A stretch of DNA of 15,817 nt, from contig CAZUZS010000087.1 of the NCBI GenBank assembly GCA_964624795.1, positions 1 through 15,817 of the forward strand, given 5' to 3'. Below, piece after piece: positions 1 through 8,000 of the stretch; positions within the stretch are counted from its first letter, which is position 1; each line of letters opens with the position of its first letter. The notes below the pieces were generated by a model, which had not been told where the DNA came from, did no database searches, and worked only from the letters and a program-made list of their open reading frames with translations. The translations under genes were made by a program, and so were the position numbers. This stretch comes from CAZUZS01 sp964624795 (GTDB lineage: Bacteria; Calditrichota; Calditrichia; RBG-13-44-9).

Positions 1-543
1 TCCATTGAATACGCCCGCAAATACGCGTCAGAAAACAACCTGGACATTGAATATATAAACCAAAACTACCTGGCGTTCGAATCCGACAGGAAGTTTGATC
101 TGGTCACTATGATCATGTGTGATTACTGCGCCCTGAGCCCCGGCCAACGAAAACAGCTGCTGGACATATTCAGGAATATTCTGAAACCGAACGGGTCCAT
201 CCTGTTCGATGTTTATTCCCTGGAAGCTTTCACAGAGAGGGAAGAACAATCGATTTATGAAGAGAATCTCCTGAACGGATTCTGGTCTCCGCGCAAATAC
301 TACGGCTTTTTGAACACATTTAAATATGAAAAAGAAAAAGTGGTGCTTGACAAATACACAATTATCGAGCCGGACAACACCCGCGAGGTGTACAATTGGC
401 TGCAATATTTCAGTCCTGATTCGTTAACGAAAGAGCTGGAAGACAATAATTTTGTGATCGAACAATTCTTGTCGGATGTTGCCGGTTCGGATTTTGATCC
501 GGTGAATAAGGAATTTGCAGTGATTGCCAAAAACGCAATATAA
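1..543 (+). CDS. Class I SAM-dependent methyltransferase, 3' part (5' end outside window)
   Basis: The frame is open from the first base and ends in TAA at 541-543, giving the last 180 residues of a protein that starts upstream of the window. The fragment begins SIEYAR, which in small-molecule methyltransferases follows the first SAM-binding motifs, so motif I (GxGxG) is outside the window. Visible are FDLVTMIMCDYCALSP (fragment residues 32-47), the acidic strand-4 region, and LKPNGSILFDVYS (61-73), the usual post-motif III strand. The rest resembles the C-terminal half of Methyltransf_11/25-type enzymes. The substrate cannot be told. An internal ATG at 109 exists, but the upstream codons are clearly part of the fold, so it is not the true start. 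The next gene on this strand starts 449 bp downstream, so an operon with it is not evident. Confidence 0.85.
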   Translation, partial: SIEYARKYASENNLDIEYINQNYLAFESDRKFDLVTMIMCDYCALSPGQRKQLLDIFRNILKPNGSILFDVYSLEAFTEREEQSIYEENLLNGFWSPRKYYGFLNTFKYEKEKVVLDKYTIIEPDNTREVYNWLQYFSPDSLTKELEDNNFVIEQFLSDVAGSDFDPVNKEFAVIAKNAI

Positions 544-599
544 TGCGAGTTTGACATAATATAAGTGCCCATAAAATCATATTAAAAACTATTCCAAAA

Positions 600-738
600 T
601 GTCATTCCCAGTTTACCCCTACGGGGCATGTTTCTAGCGGGAATCTACTGAAGCAGGATTGCATTTTGTCCTTCCCCGTTCTTCTGGATTCCGGCAATCC
701 CCCGCAACAAGTGCGGGGCAGGCTCTGCCGGAATGACA
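600..738. repeat. Composite REP/BIME-like palindromic element with GTCATTCC termini
   Basis: The 139-bp element begins TGTCATTCC (600-608) and ends with its exact reverse complement GGAATGACA (730-738). Nested inside are 9-bp arms ATTCCGGCA (688-696) and TGCCGGAAT (726-734), enclosing a perfect 7-bp hairpin CCCCGCA (700-706) / TGCGGGG (712-718) with a 5-nt loop. A smaller CCCC/GGGG hairpin lies at 616-626. Dispersed repeats with GTCATTCC...GGAATGAC ends and GC-rich internal stems are common in bacterial genomes. There is no coding capacity, so it is non-autonomous if mobile. There is no T-tract after the stem, so it is not a typical terminator. Confidence 0.7.
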
Positions 739-882
739 ATTAAATATAGAAGAGCTCCTACTCGGACTCACGTTTACTTGACAGATCAACGCAAAGAGTT
801 GCCCTTGTTCACGCCCGTTCGCGGGGAGCCAGCCGGTCTTTCCGTCATCTTTTCATATTTTTTCTCACACCAATAAAAGATG

Positions 883-901
883 TTTCATATATTATGTGAA
901 A
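883..901. promoter_or_regulatory. Candidate operator: 19-bp palindrome upstream of CPBP gene
   Basis: The sequence reads TTTCA-T-ATATTAT-G-TGAAA. The two halves match except for one symmetric pair and the central base. It lies 91 bp before the ATG at 993 in AT-rich DNA, where an operator or promoter would be expected. It is followed by a short T-run (902-906), so a weak AT-rich terminator hairpin is the alternative. No regulator gene is nearby. Confidence 0.25.
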
Positions 902-992
902 TTTTTCGGGTATCGGATAAAATTCAGGCGAATGTTACTCTTATGAACGATTAGTCAGCCGTCACACAAAGCAAAACCGAAACGGGAAAATC

Positions 993-1724
993 ATGAAAAA
1001 GATCGCATATCTGCTACTGGCGCTTCTCATCTATTTCGGCATTACGATCATCAACGAACAGCTTTTCCTCAGGCACCTTATTTTACCCCTCTTTCCCCCC
1101 GGATATATAAAAGAACACTTTTGGATCAGGCAATATATTCATCATCTCGGACAAATGGTTTTGGCGCTGCTGGTTATCATTGTGATATTGCGAGGGAAGC
1201 TCAAAGATTATGGCCTGAACCTGAATAACCGGCGGCTGTCTCAAAAATATATGCTCTGGTTCTTTCTGGTTTATGGCGTTATTGTTGTGCTGAACTTCCT
1301 GCCCAATTTCCTGGCAGGCCGCCCGGAGGCTTTCGGATTTTCACACACTGCATTTAATTTGTGGGGATGGATTTCCTTTGAGGTATTGATGAGCGGAACA
1401 TCCGAGGAAATATTCTTTCGGGGCCTCCTGCAAACATTTTTGAGCAAAGCCTGGAAGGGATCGATCCGGATAATAAAATTGGAAATTCCTACCGCGGTAA
1501 TATTCGCCGCCCTCATTTTTACCTTTGCCCACGTGGAAGTTAATTTTGCCCCTTTTGCGATTAGCTACAATATTTTTCAGGTCGTTTTGGCCTTTGTTTT
1601 TGGCATATTTTTCGGTATGGCGTACGATAGAACGAAAAGCCTGCTTGCGCCAATCATAACCCATAATTACGCCAATTTTATCATGTATTTTATTGGTTAC
1701 CTGACAATATTTCTCTTTTCGTGA
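993..1724 (+). CDS. CPBP family intramembrane metalloprotease (CAAX/Rce1-like)
   Basis: This 243-residue, very hydrophobic protein has several predicted membrane helices and the three CPBP (Abi/CAAX protease) motifs: EEIFFR with E138, E139 and R143; FTFAH ending in H180; and HNYAN with H224 and N228. These Glu and His residues form the active site in the Rce1 family, so the protein should be catalytically competent. Bacterial members cleave membrane-proximal peptide bonds; known roles include bacteriocin maturation or self-immunity and regulated proteolysis. The specific substrate is unknown. The ATG at 993 is preceded by a weak GGGAA ribosome-binding sequence. Length is normal for the family. 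The gene ends 124 bp before an LCM-type methyltransferase on the same strand, so cotranscription is possible but unproven. Confidence 0.88.
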   Translation: MKKIAYLLLALLIYFGITIINEQLFLRHLILPLFPPGYIKEHFWIRQYIHHLGQMVLALLVIIVILRGKLKDYGLNLNNRRLSQKYMLWFFLVYGVIVVLNFLPNFLAGRPEAFGFSHTAFNLWGWISFEVLMSGTSEEIFFRGLLQTFLSKAWKGSIRIIKLEIPTAVIFAALIFTFAHVEVNFAPFAISYNIFQVVLAFVFGIFFGMAYDRTKSLLAPIITHNYANFIMYFIGYLTIFLFS

Positions 1725-1848
1725 ATATCAGGATAGGGCGATTGGTGACAGGTCGAGTGAAGCATGACAGGCAACTGGCAAACAAATAATTCCAATGATT
1801 TCCGTATCAGACCGAGGCAAAGAGAATTCGTGAACAGGAGAAAATTAA

Positions 1849-2679
1849 ATGAAGAAAGATGAAATCGCGCTGGGAAGCGTGCAGAAAACATTGCTGTTGC
1901 CGTTATGGGGAAGAGCGGCGGAGACCCGGAAAAACCGGCCCCTTTTGATGGACAACACCGCAGTGAGAATCATCGATGCCATCAATTATGATTTCACCAC
2001 TATTAAGAATACGGTAAACCCGCTAATCCGCACCGCGTGGATTGCCCGCAGCATTTATTTCGACGATAGAATAAGGGCGTTTCTGGAAAAGCATCCTTCC
2101 GGAACAATCGTCAATATCGGCTGCGGTCTGGATACCACTTATGACCGGATTGACAACGGGACCGCCCGCTGGTACGAGCTGGATTTCCCGGATGTTATTG
2201 AACTGCGAAAACAGTATATCCGACCGGGTGACAGGAGAATATTCCTCGCCGGTTCGGTATTGGACGATGCGTGGTACGACATGATATCCGAAAAAAGTAA
2301 TGTATTGCTGTTATTTGCCGGGGTGATCTATTATTTCGCCGAAGATACGGTCAAATCGCTGTTCAATACCTTTGGGGAGAAATTCGGCAAATGCGATATT
2401 TTGTTTGATTATGCTTCGGTAAAGGGAATGAATATGTCGAACAAACGGTTGCTGGAGAAGAGCGGAATGGACAGCGAGGCCCGGTTACGCTGGGGAATCG
2501 ATGACATCTTTGAAATAGAGAAATGGGATAAGGCGATTAAGGTATTGGAAAGCATACCGATGTATTCCGAACACAAGAAAAAGTATCCGCTTTTCAGACG
2601 TATCGGCATGACAATATCCGACAGGATGAAAGTGATGTCGCTGGCACATGTGGAAATAAACAGGGCCGGCAATATTTAA
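1849..2679 (+). CDS. LCM family class I SAM-dependent O-methyltransferase
   Basis: The 276-residue protein shows the bacterial leucine carboxyl methyltransferase (LCM, TcmP/PpmA-like) pattern. The SAM-binding loop is VNIGCGLDTTYDR (residues 88-100), followed by WYELDFPDVIELR (108-120), where D112 of the LDFP motif sits in the cofactor site of this family. The N-terminal segment (RTAWIARSIYFDDRI) also fits. Members methylate carboxyl or hydroxyl groups on small molecules such as polyketides, and the eukaryotic relative methylates the C-terminal Leu of PP2A. The substrate here is unknown. AGGAG at 1836-1840 lies 8 nt before the ATG and supports this start. No other biosynthetic gene is visible apart from the upstream CPBP protease and the partial methyltransferase. 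Downstream genes are convergent. Confidence 0.85.
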   Translation: MKKDEIALGSVQKTLLLPLWGRAAETRKNRPLLMDNTAVRIIDAINYDFTTIKNTVNPLIRTAWIARSIYFDDRIRAFLEKHPSGTIVNIGCGLDTTYDRIDNGTARWYELDFPDVIELRKQYIRPGDRRIFLAGSVLDDAWYDMISEKSNVLLLFAGVIYYFAEDTVKSLFNTFGEKFGKCDILFDYASVKGMNMSNKRLLEKSGMDSEARLRWGIDDIFEIEKWDKAIKVLESIPMYSEHKKKYPLFRRIGMTISDRMKVMSLAHVEINRAGNI

Positions 2680-2858
2680 TCCTGGCCATGGGCCGGAATG
2701 CTACTCTCTCTCGTTTATTAAAACAGGAATGTCCGGAATCGAAAATTGAAGCACTTGCGATTTCCGCCTATAGCTTCACAAATCTTCAAGTCGCCGCACC
2801 CAAAAATCATCCGACGGTATTTCCCTCCGTTACCTATCAACATTCAGAAAAATATTTT

Positions 2859-4606
2859 TTATTTCACCAGCATCATCTTTTTTGTTAACCGATAGCCTCC
2901 CGCTTTAAGGATGTAAAAGTATATGCCTGCCGGGAAAGCGGCAGCATTCCAGCGAAGCTGGTATTCTCCGGCCGCCAAGGTTTCGTTGACCAGCACGGCC
3001 ACCTCCCTCCCCATAATATCATAAATTTTCAGGTGGACCCTGCTGACAGCAGGAATACGATAGCTGATGACAGTGACCGGATTAAACGGATTGGGATAAT
3101 TTTGATTCAGACTAAATCTGTTTGGCGCATCCGGGGCACCCGATTGACCTTTTTTGATTCCGGCAGCAACATCATCCCGCACCAGTCTTACATAATTAAA
3201 AATGCGAACCGCATCTCCCTGTGGAGCTATCGCAAAATAATATCCGTTGGATATATATGTATATCCGGTGAAGTCGGCTCCCTTGCGGTCACTGCGTTGA
3301 CAGCCGGCACCGTGAACATCAATCCAGGCATTCATCATATATCCAAAAGCTCTTCCGAAGCAAACATAAGCCCCGGCGTCTCCGCCACCACCATTTTTAA
3401 CATGAGTAGTACCTGTCCAATACCATGGAAAATCAGCAGCACCGTTTTCGTTAGTAATCTGGGTAATATCGAAAACCGAGTCGATGGCTCCCGAAGCGGT
3501 TGCATCCGGCCCGCGCGAATAGTCAACAATGCTCTGCATCTCCTTGGCATTGGGCAAACGCCAGTCGCTGTAACCGAGATAATTGTCGCTGTTCTTCTGC
3601 TGAACAAAGGCAAGGGCATCCCCCCATTTCATCCCGGAACGTGGCCCTGCGGCAGCTCCGTCCCCCCAATCGTCCTTCGACCACATCAAACCGGTGGCTT
3701 TATCGGAGATTGTTCCATCCCCATTGTCTGTGAAATCGTTGATGCCATAGGCTGTGTTGCCGCGAACATAACGGGCATAATGAACCGCTATACCATTGGG
3801 GCCCATGTCACGCGGGTAGCCCTTGATGCGGCCGTCCGCAAAATTAACTCCAAAGACCGCAATTTGATTAACAAATACCATTCCTGTATAGACATTATTT
3901 GACCAGTACTGGGCATCGATGAGGCGCTCCCCGGCACTCGTATCTCCGTATACAAAATCAAAGTAGGTTGTGTCGATGAACGGCACCAGTTGGGTTGGAT
4001 TAGGCCCGCTCGGATCAGTGCCCCGGAAATCAATCAGTGAATAAAGCTCTTTAAGAGTTGGCACCCGCCAGTCGTTGTACCCCCCAAAATTCTGTGCGTT
4101 GAGCGTTGCCGGGTATGCCTGGAACTCCGACCATGTTAGTTGGTCATAAGTATCAAGGTCCCCGTCGCCATCGGTGTCCGGTTTACGAATCCACGTCAGC
4201 CCGGTGACATTGTCATACACGGTAAGACCGTCATTACTGAGGGTGTAGTCCGGATGATTTCCATTGTATTGTGCGTCCTGNNNNNNNNNNNNNNNNNNNN
4301 NNNNNNNNNNNNNNNNNNNNNNNNNNNNNNNNNNNNNNNNNNNNNNNNNNNNNNNNNNNNNNNNNNNNNNNNNNNNNNNNGACCGTCATTACTGAGGGTG
4401 TAGTCCGGATGATTTCCATTGTATTGTGCGTCCTGTCCGTAGAAAGGGTCGTCTGGTTGAGGAGGAGCAATAGCCCGAACAGAATCGTAGCATACATCCT
4501 GACCGGTATCCACAATGGGATAATTCTGGCCAATTGCTTGTGTATCGAGGCCGGGAATAAAAAAAACGATTGCAGCGCAAAATAGAAATATTACTAACTT
4601 TCTCAT
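2859..4606 (-). CDS. Secreted protein with two DUF1566/Lcl C-terminal modules and T9SS sorting domain; interrupted by assembly gap
   Basis: As assembled, the gene is split by 100 Ns (4281-4380) and the two parts are in different frames. Merging the 55-bp duplicates around the gap removes 155 nt and gives one 530-residue frame. The start MRKLVIFLF at 4606 has AGGAG 7 nt upstream and opens a signal peptide probably cleaved near residue 24. The conserved family start YPIVDTGQDVCYD follows, then FYGQDAQYNGN. Module 1 (about 70-230) contains GLTW and YNDWRVPTLKEL; module 2 (about 235-425) contains ATGLMW and YSDWRLPNAKEM. Residues 92-103 (DTDGDGDLDTYD) form an EF-hand-like calcium loop. Residues 444-530 are a T9SS type A sorting domain (NYPNPFNP) ending in MMLVK. 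The protein should be exported to or beyond the outer membrane. DUF1566 function is not established; adhesion or ligand binding is a guess. Confidence 0.85.
4226..4435. other. Scaffold gap (100 N) flanked by identical 55-bp contig ends
   Basis: Bases 4226-4280 and 4381-4435 are identical over 55 bp and directly abut the 100-N run at 4281-4380. The most economical reading is two contigs that overlap by one assembler k-mer and were joined by a fixed-size gap without being merged. Removing one 55-bp copy plus the Ns (155 nt) puts the two halves of the surrounding DUF1566/T9SS gene in one frame with no stop codon at the junction. Confidence 0.9.
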
Positions 4607-4667
4607 CTTATATCTCCTCAATTGACGACAAATCGAGGCTGCCAATTTTATGGATTTCCCTCTCGTC

Positions 4668-4768
4668 GTCATAATGAAACTATTAATAATTGCTAATGTG
4701 AATTTGCCGGCGATGCATTCAAAACGATTCCGGTTTTACAGCATCCTGACCGTTTCATTCATTATGAC
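4668..4768. repeat. 101-bp segment bounded by 11-bp inverted repeats
   Basis: GTCATAATGAA at 4668-4678 is matched exactly in reverse complement by TTCATTATGAC at 4758-4768. Similarity continues inward (AC versus TGAAAC, as if four bases were gained or lost on the right side). It lies 62 bp upstream of the DUF1566 gene start on the minus strand. It may be a small MITE-like element or a regulatory structure. Chance in an AT-rich stretch cannot be excluded. Confidence 0.35.
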
Positions 4769-4830
4769 AAACTTCCCGCCTAAAACTTGCGCTCCCGGTC
4801 GAAAAAAAAAGGATACGGATGGTTGAAGTC

Positions 4831-4854
4831 TGGAATGTTGGAGTGATGGAGTAC
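4831..4854. repeat. Three diverged 8-bp tandem units (TGGARTGN-like)
   Basis: Units TGGAATGT, TGGAGTGA and TGGAGTAC follow each other without spacing. They are non-coding, share the TGGA start and differ at the last positions. The array is short and its function is unknown. Confidence 0.3.
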
Positions 4855-5036
4855 CACGACGGGGAGGATTAACTGGTTTGGCCTATTTCTGATCCATCCC
4901 CGGCTTCTTCTCCCCCATTCATTAAGAACCGGGTGGCGCCGGAAAAGGCCCGCCGCGCCCTGCTGCGTCTGAGGGGGCTGGAAGAATATCTTGAATTTTT
5001 CTTACCCGCATGCCAGCGGGAAAGTCTGGCTTTCGA

Positions 5037-8000
5037 TCATTTTAACAGGAGCATTTTCCTGGCATCCTGATATTCGCCTGCCCTAACCCGGTAAACGTAC
5101 AGCCCGCTGCTTAACCGGCCGGCATCAAATTCCACAATATGGTAGCCGGCAGGTTTCCGGCCTTTGAATAGTGTGGCCACCCGCTGACCGAGAATGCTGT
5201 AAATATCAATTACAACATCACTTGCCTTTGGCAAAGCATATTCGATCCGGGTTACCGGATTAAATGGATTGGGATAGTTTTGGAACAACATAAAATCTTC
5301 AGGAATATTTAACAGACCATTGTCTTTGATGGGTGTTCCGCTGCTGTAGAGATCCTCTATCTGCTGAACCGACAACCCGTAATTGTAGATGCGGATGTCA
5401 TCAAGAACCCCTTTAAAATTGTAATTGGGGTCGTTGGGAAGCCGCTGCCCGATTGTCAGATCGTAAGTAGTGGATGAGATCAAACCCGACATGCTTGAAA
5501 AGCTGTTGAGCTCACCATCGATGTAAATCTCAAAATCGGCCCCGCTGTAATAGACTGTGACGTTGTACCAGGTATCGGTGACCATCCGGGTTTCTGTGTC
5601 AAGGTCTTTGATGCCGGTACTGGTTTTCACCGTCCATCTGAGCTGATCACCGGGAATCAGAGATACCTTCCAGCGGTTTTCCCAACTGCCATGAGAAATG
5701 GGGAAGGCTTCGCGATTGAACAACTGCCCGATTCTCATCCAATAATTGATTGTGACCGCATGTTGGAAATTGAGGCTGTCGTGATTGGGGATACGTATAT
5801 AATCATTCAGCCCGTCAAAATAATAGGCGCTGTTGGGGTTGCCGAAGCGATCTTCAGTGAGCACCGCGCCGGATACCGTCCCATAATGCCCGTTGCCGCT
5901 TTCATCATTGGCATTTCCATTAAACGGATAAAACGCCACCAGGCTGCCGGTCTGGGTGTTGGAAAAATCGCGCACTACAATTCCGATGCTATCGATCGCC
6001 TGTCCGCCTGCGCTGTCATCGACAGTGCAGATAATGTAGTAGTTGCCTTCGACCAGGGGAGCGATCCAGGCAGCGGTGGCTCCGCTATCGCTCAGTGTTC
6101 CGGCGGCCGCAGACCAGGTATAAGACAGACTATCCCCATCCGGATCGCTGGCGATGCAGGCCAGGTGGGTGCCGGCGCCCAGATCGATTTTGCGGGGATG
6201 CGCCGTCACCGCTTCAATGACCGGTGCATGATTTATGGATTCCACCACAGTAATATCGATGTTGGCGGAATCTCGTCCTGCCTCGCTGTCTTCAACAATT
6301 ACACGGATTGCATATGTGCCCGGCAATGCCGGCGCCGTCCAGGATACCTGGGAGCTGTCACCGTTGATTGTGCCGCCACCGGCTGACCAGGTGTATGTCA
6401 GTGGATCATTGTCCCTGTCTTCCGCCATGCAAAAGAGAGTTGTGCTCTGCCCAAAGAGCACCGTGGAAGAATCGGCCGCCAGGCTCTTGATGCGCGGCGG
6501 ATAATTCCCCGTAAAGTGCCCGGAATGATAATCCACCACTATGCCGTTCACCAGCATTTTATCTAAGTGGTAAGTTACCGGGCCACCAGCGGGCGTGATT
6601 ACCGCCAGGATTGCTGCATCTGCGGGAACAACCAGGCTGGTGCTGCCAGTAATATTGGTCTGCAGAAAGCTGTGGCTGACAGCGTCGTAAATGTCGTGGG
6701 AGCCGGAGCCGACATCAAAAGCAATGATGGAATCTGCAGCATACGGATTAAATATTAAATAGGTGGAATATGAGCCGGGGCTGAAATAATTGGTTTTAGT
6801 CGCATCCAGCCGCAGGATGCGCTTCACATCGGTGGTATCAATAATGCCCCCGAAAATGCCCAGGTGGGACGACCCATAGAGCGAAAGATTGGTGTGTCCC
6901 CACCCGCCGGTAACCGCATCCCCGGTGGCGAAGGGGGCAGCGTTTGGGTTGTGCGGATCATATTCGTGCAGCGCTTCATAGGCGATTACCGATGTAGAAT
7001 CATACGGGTGCGCCCACGACTCGCTGTCCTGGTTTTCATCCGGCAAATAATTCGAATAAAGCAACCGTGCTGCGTTAGCGGCATTGAGCATCCATTTCCC
7101 GATGGCCCGGGCAAACCGGGAATCATATCGTACCAGCGGCACCAGGGCGCCGGCCTGCTCGAACGTATTCATCATAAAAGCATAATCGTTGCTGCTCACC
7201 TCGCCGATCAAACCAGAGCACTCGTAGCCGCCCCAATTGCCCACAATGGCTCCCCAGTTTCGCACGTTGCCGGTGGTGGTAAAGCACCAGTTCACGAGCT
7301 TGGTAATATCATATTCCGTCCCCAATTCCGCATTCATGCGGGCGGCAACAAAGGCACCGTAGGGAAGTTGCAGCTCGTAGGAAGGATTGGTACTCCAATT
7401 GTCCAGAAATTCCATGGCCCACTCAGCACCAACCCGGTATTTGGAGTCGCCCGTTTCTGTGTAGGCGTTGTAAAGCAGCCAGGCAATGGCACCCGCAGCC
7501 TCCGGCTCCCTCACCCCGCCGGAATAAGGCATCATGGTTATCAGGTTGAACGCCCGGTAGTTCATATTTGGAACATGCCACGGTGTCGCGCTCCCGCCCA
7601 TTGCCGCGACCGCCGACAACCAGCGATCGGCCACCGTTGTAAACTGAAGATCAAAATCACCGGTGTGCCGGTACACATCATATAACTGGAAGAAGAAAAG
7701 GTTGGGCATGGTATCATACCACCAGTCGTCCCAGTTGCTGCCATCGGGATGATTCAGATATACGTTCGCACCATTTGCTTTATTGAAATATTCCTCGCAC
7801 ATCAGCACCCAGTTTTGGCCGTTCTGATTGCTTTTATCGATGCCCACCAGGCTGGCGCTGATTACAGCCGGCAATACATTAATTCCCTCGGCTGAAGCGG
7901 GAGAGGTAGTGCCAACCACCGTGTGCAATCCAAAGCTCACGTGGCCGGGATAATTAATTGTGTTCACATTCCACCAGATAAGTGGGAGATACAGCCCGGT

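Larger units (their letters stand above)
544..992. other. Intergenic region between methyltransferase and CPBP protease genes
   Basis: This 449-bp stretch has no convincing coding frame. It contains the composite inverted-repeat element at 600-738 and a 19-bp near-perfect palindrome at 883-901. The last 90 bp before the ATG at 993 are AT-rich and probably hold the promoter of the protease gene. A TTGACA at 778-783 has no matching -10 element at the usual spacing, so I do not call a promoter. Confidence 0.6.
4607..5036. other. Intergenic region between the two T9SS-protein genes
   Basis: This 430-bp stretch holds the ribosome-binding site and presumably the promoter of the minus-strand DUF1566 gene at its left end. 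It also contains an 11-bp inverted repeat spanning 4668-4768, three diverged 8-bp tandem units at 4831-4854, and a small CCCGC/GCGGG hairpin at 5005-5020. That hairpin lies 17 bp past the stop codon of the next minus-strand gene and has no T-tract in either direction, so I do not call a terminator. No supported gene is present. Confidence 0.55.

Noticed and set aside
778..783. TTGACA hexamer as a -35 box for the CPBP gene
   Set aside because: There is no -10-like hexamer 16-18 bp downstream, and FCB-group promoters generally do not use the TTGACA consensus.
2688..2888. 66-codon plus-strand frame 8 bp after the LCM methyltransferase
   Set aside because: It has no clear ribosome-binding site and no recognisable motif, and its end overlaps the 3' end of the opposite-strand DUF1566/T9SS gene.
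5005..5020. CCCGC/GCGGG hairpin just past the stop of the large T9SS gene, considered as a terminator
   Set aside because: The stem is only 5 bp, and on the minus strand it is followed by an A-rich sequence instead of a T-tract.
4873..5068. Stop-to-stop plus-strand frame containing a helix-like stretch (RVAPEKARRALLRLRGLEEY)
   Set aside because: The composition looks protein-like, but there is no suitable start or ribosome-binding site, no recognised family, and the end runs into the opposite-strand T9SS gene. A decayed gene fragment is possible but not supportable.
6864..7685. 273-codon plus-strand frame antisense to the large T9SS gene
   Set aside because: It lies wholly within the opposite-strand gene, and its translation is Arg/Gly/Pro-rich without any family motif.
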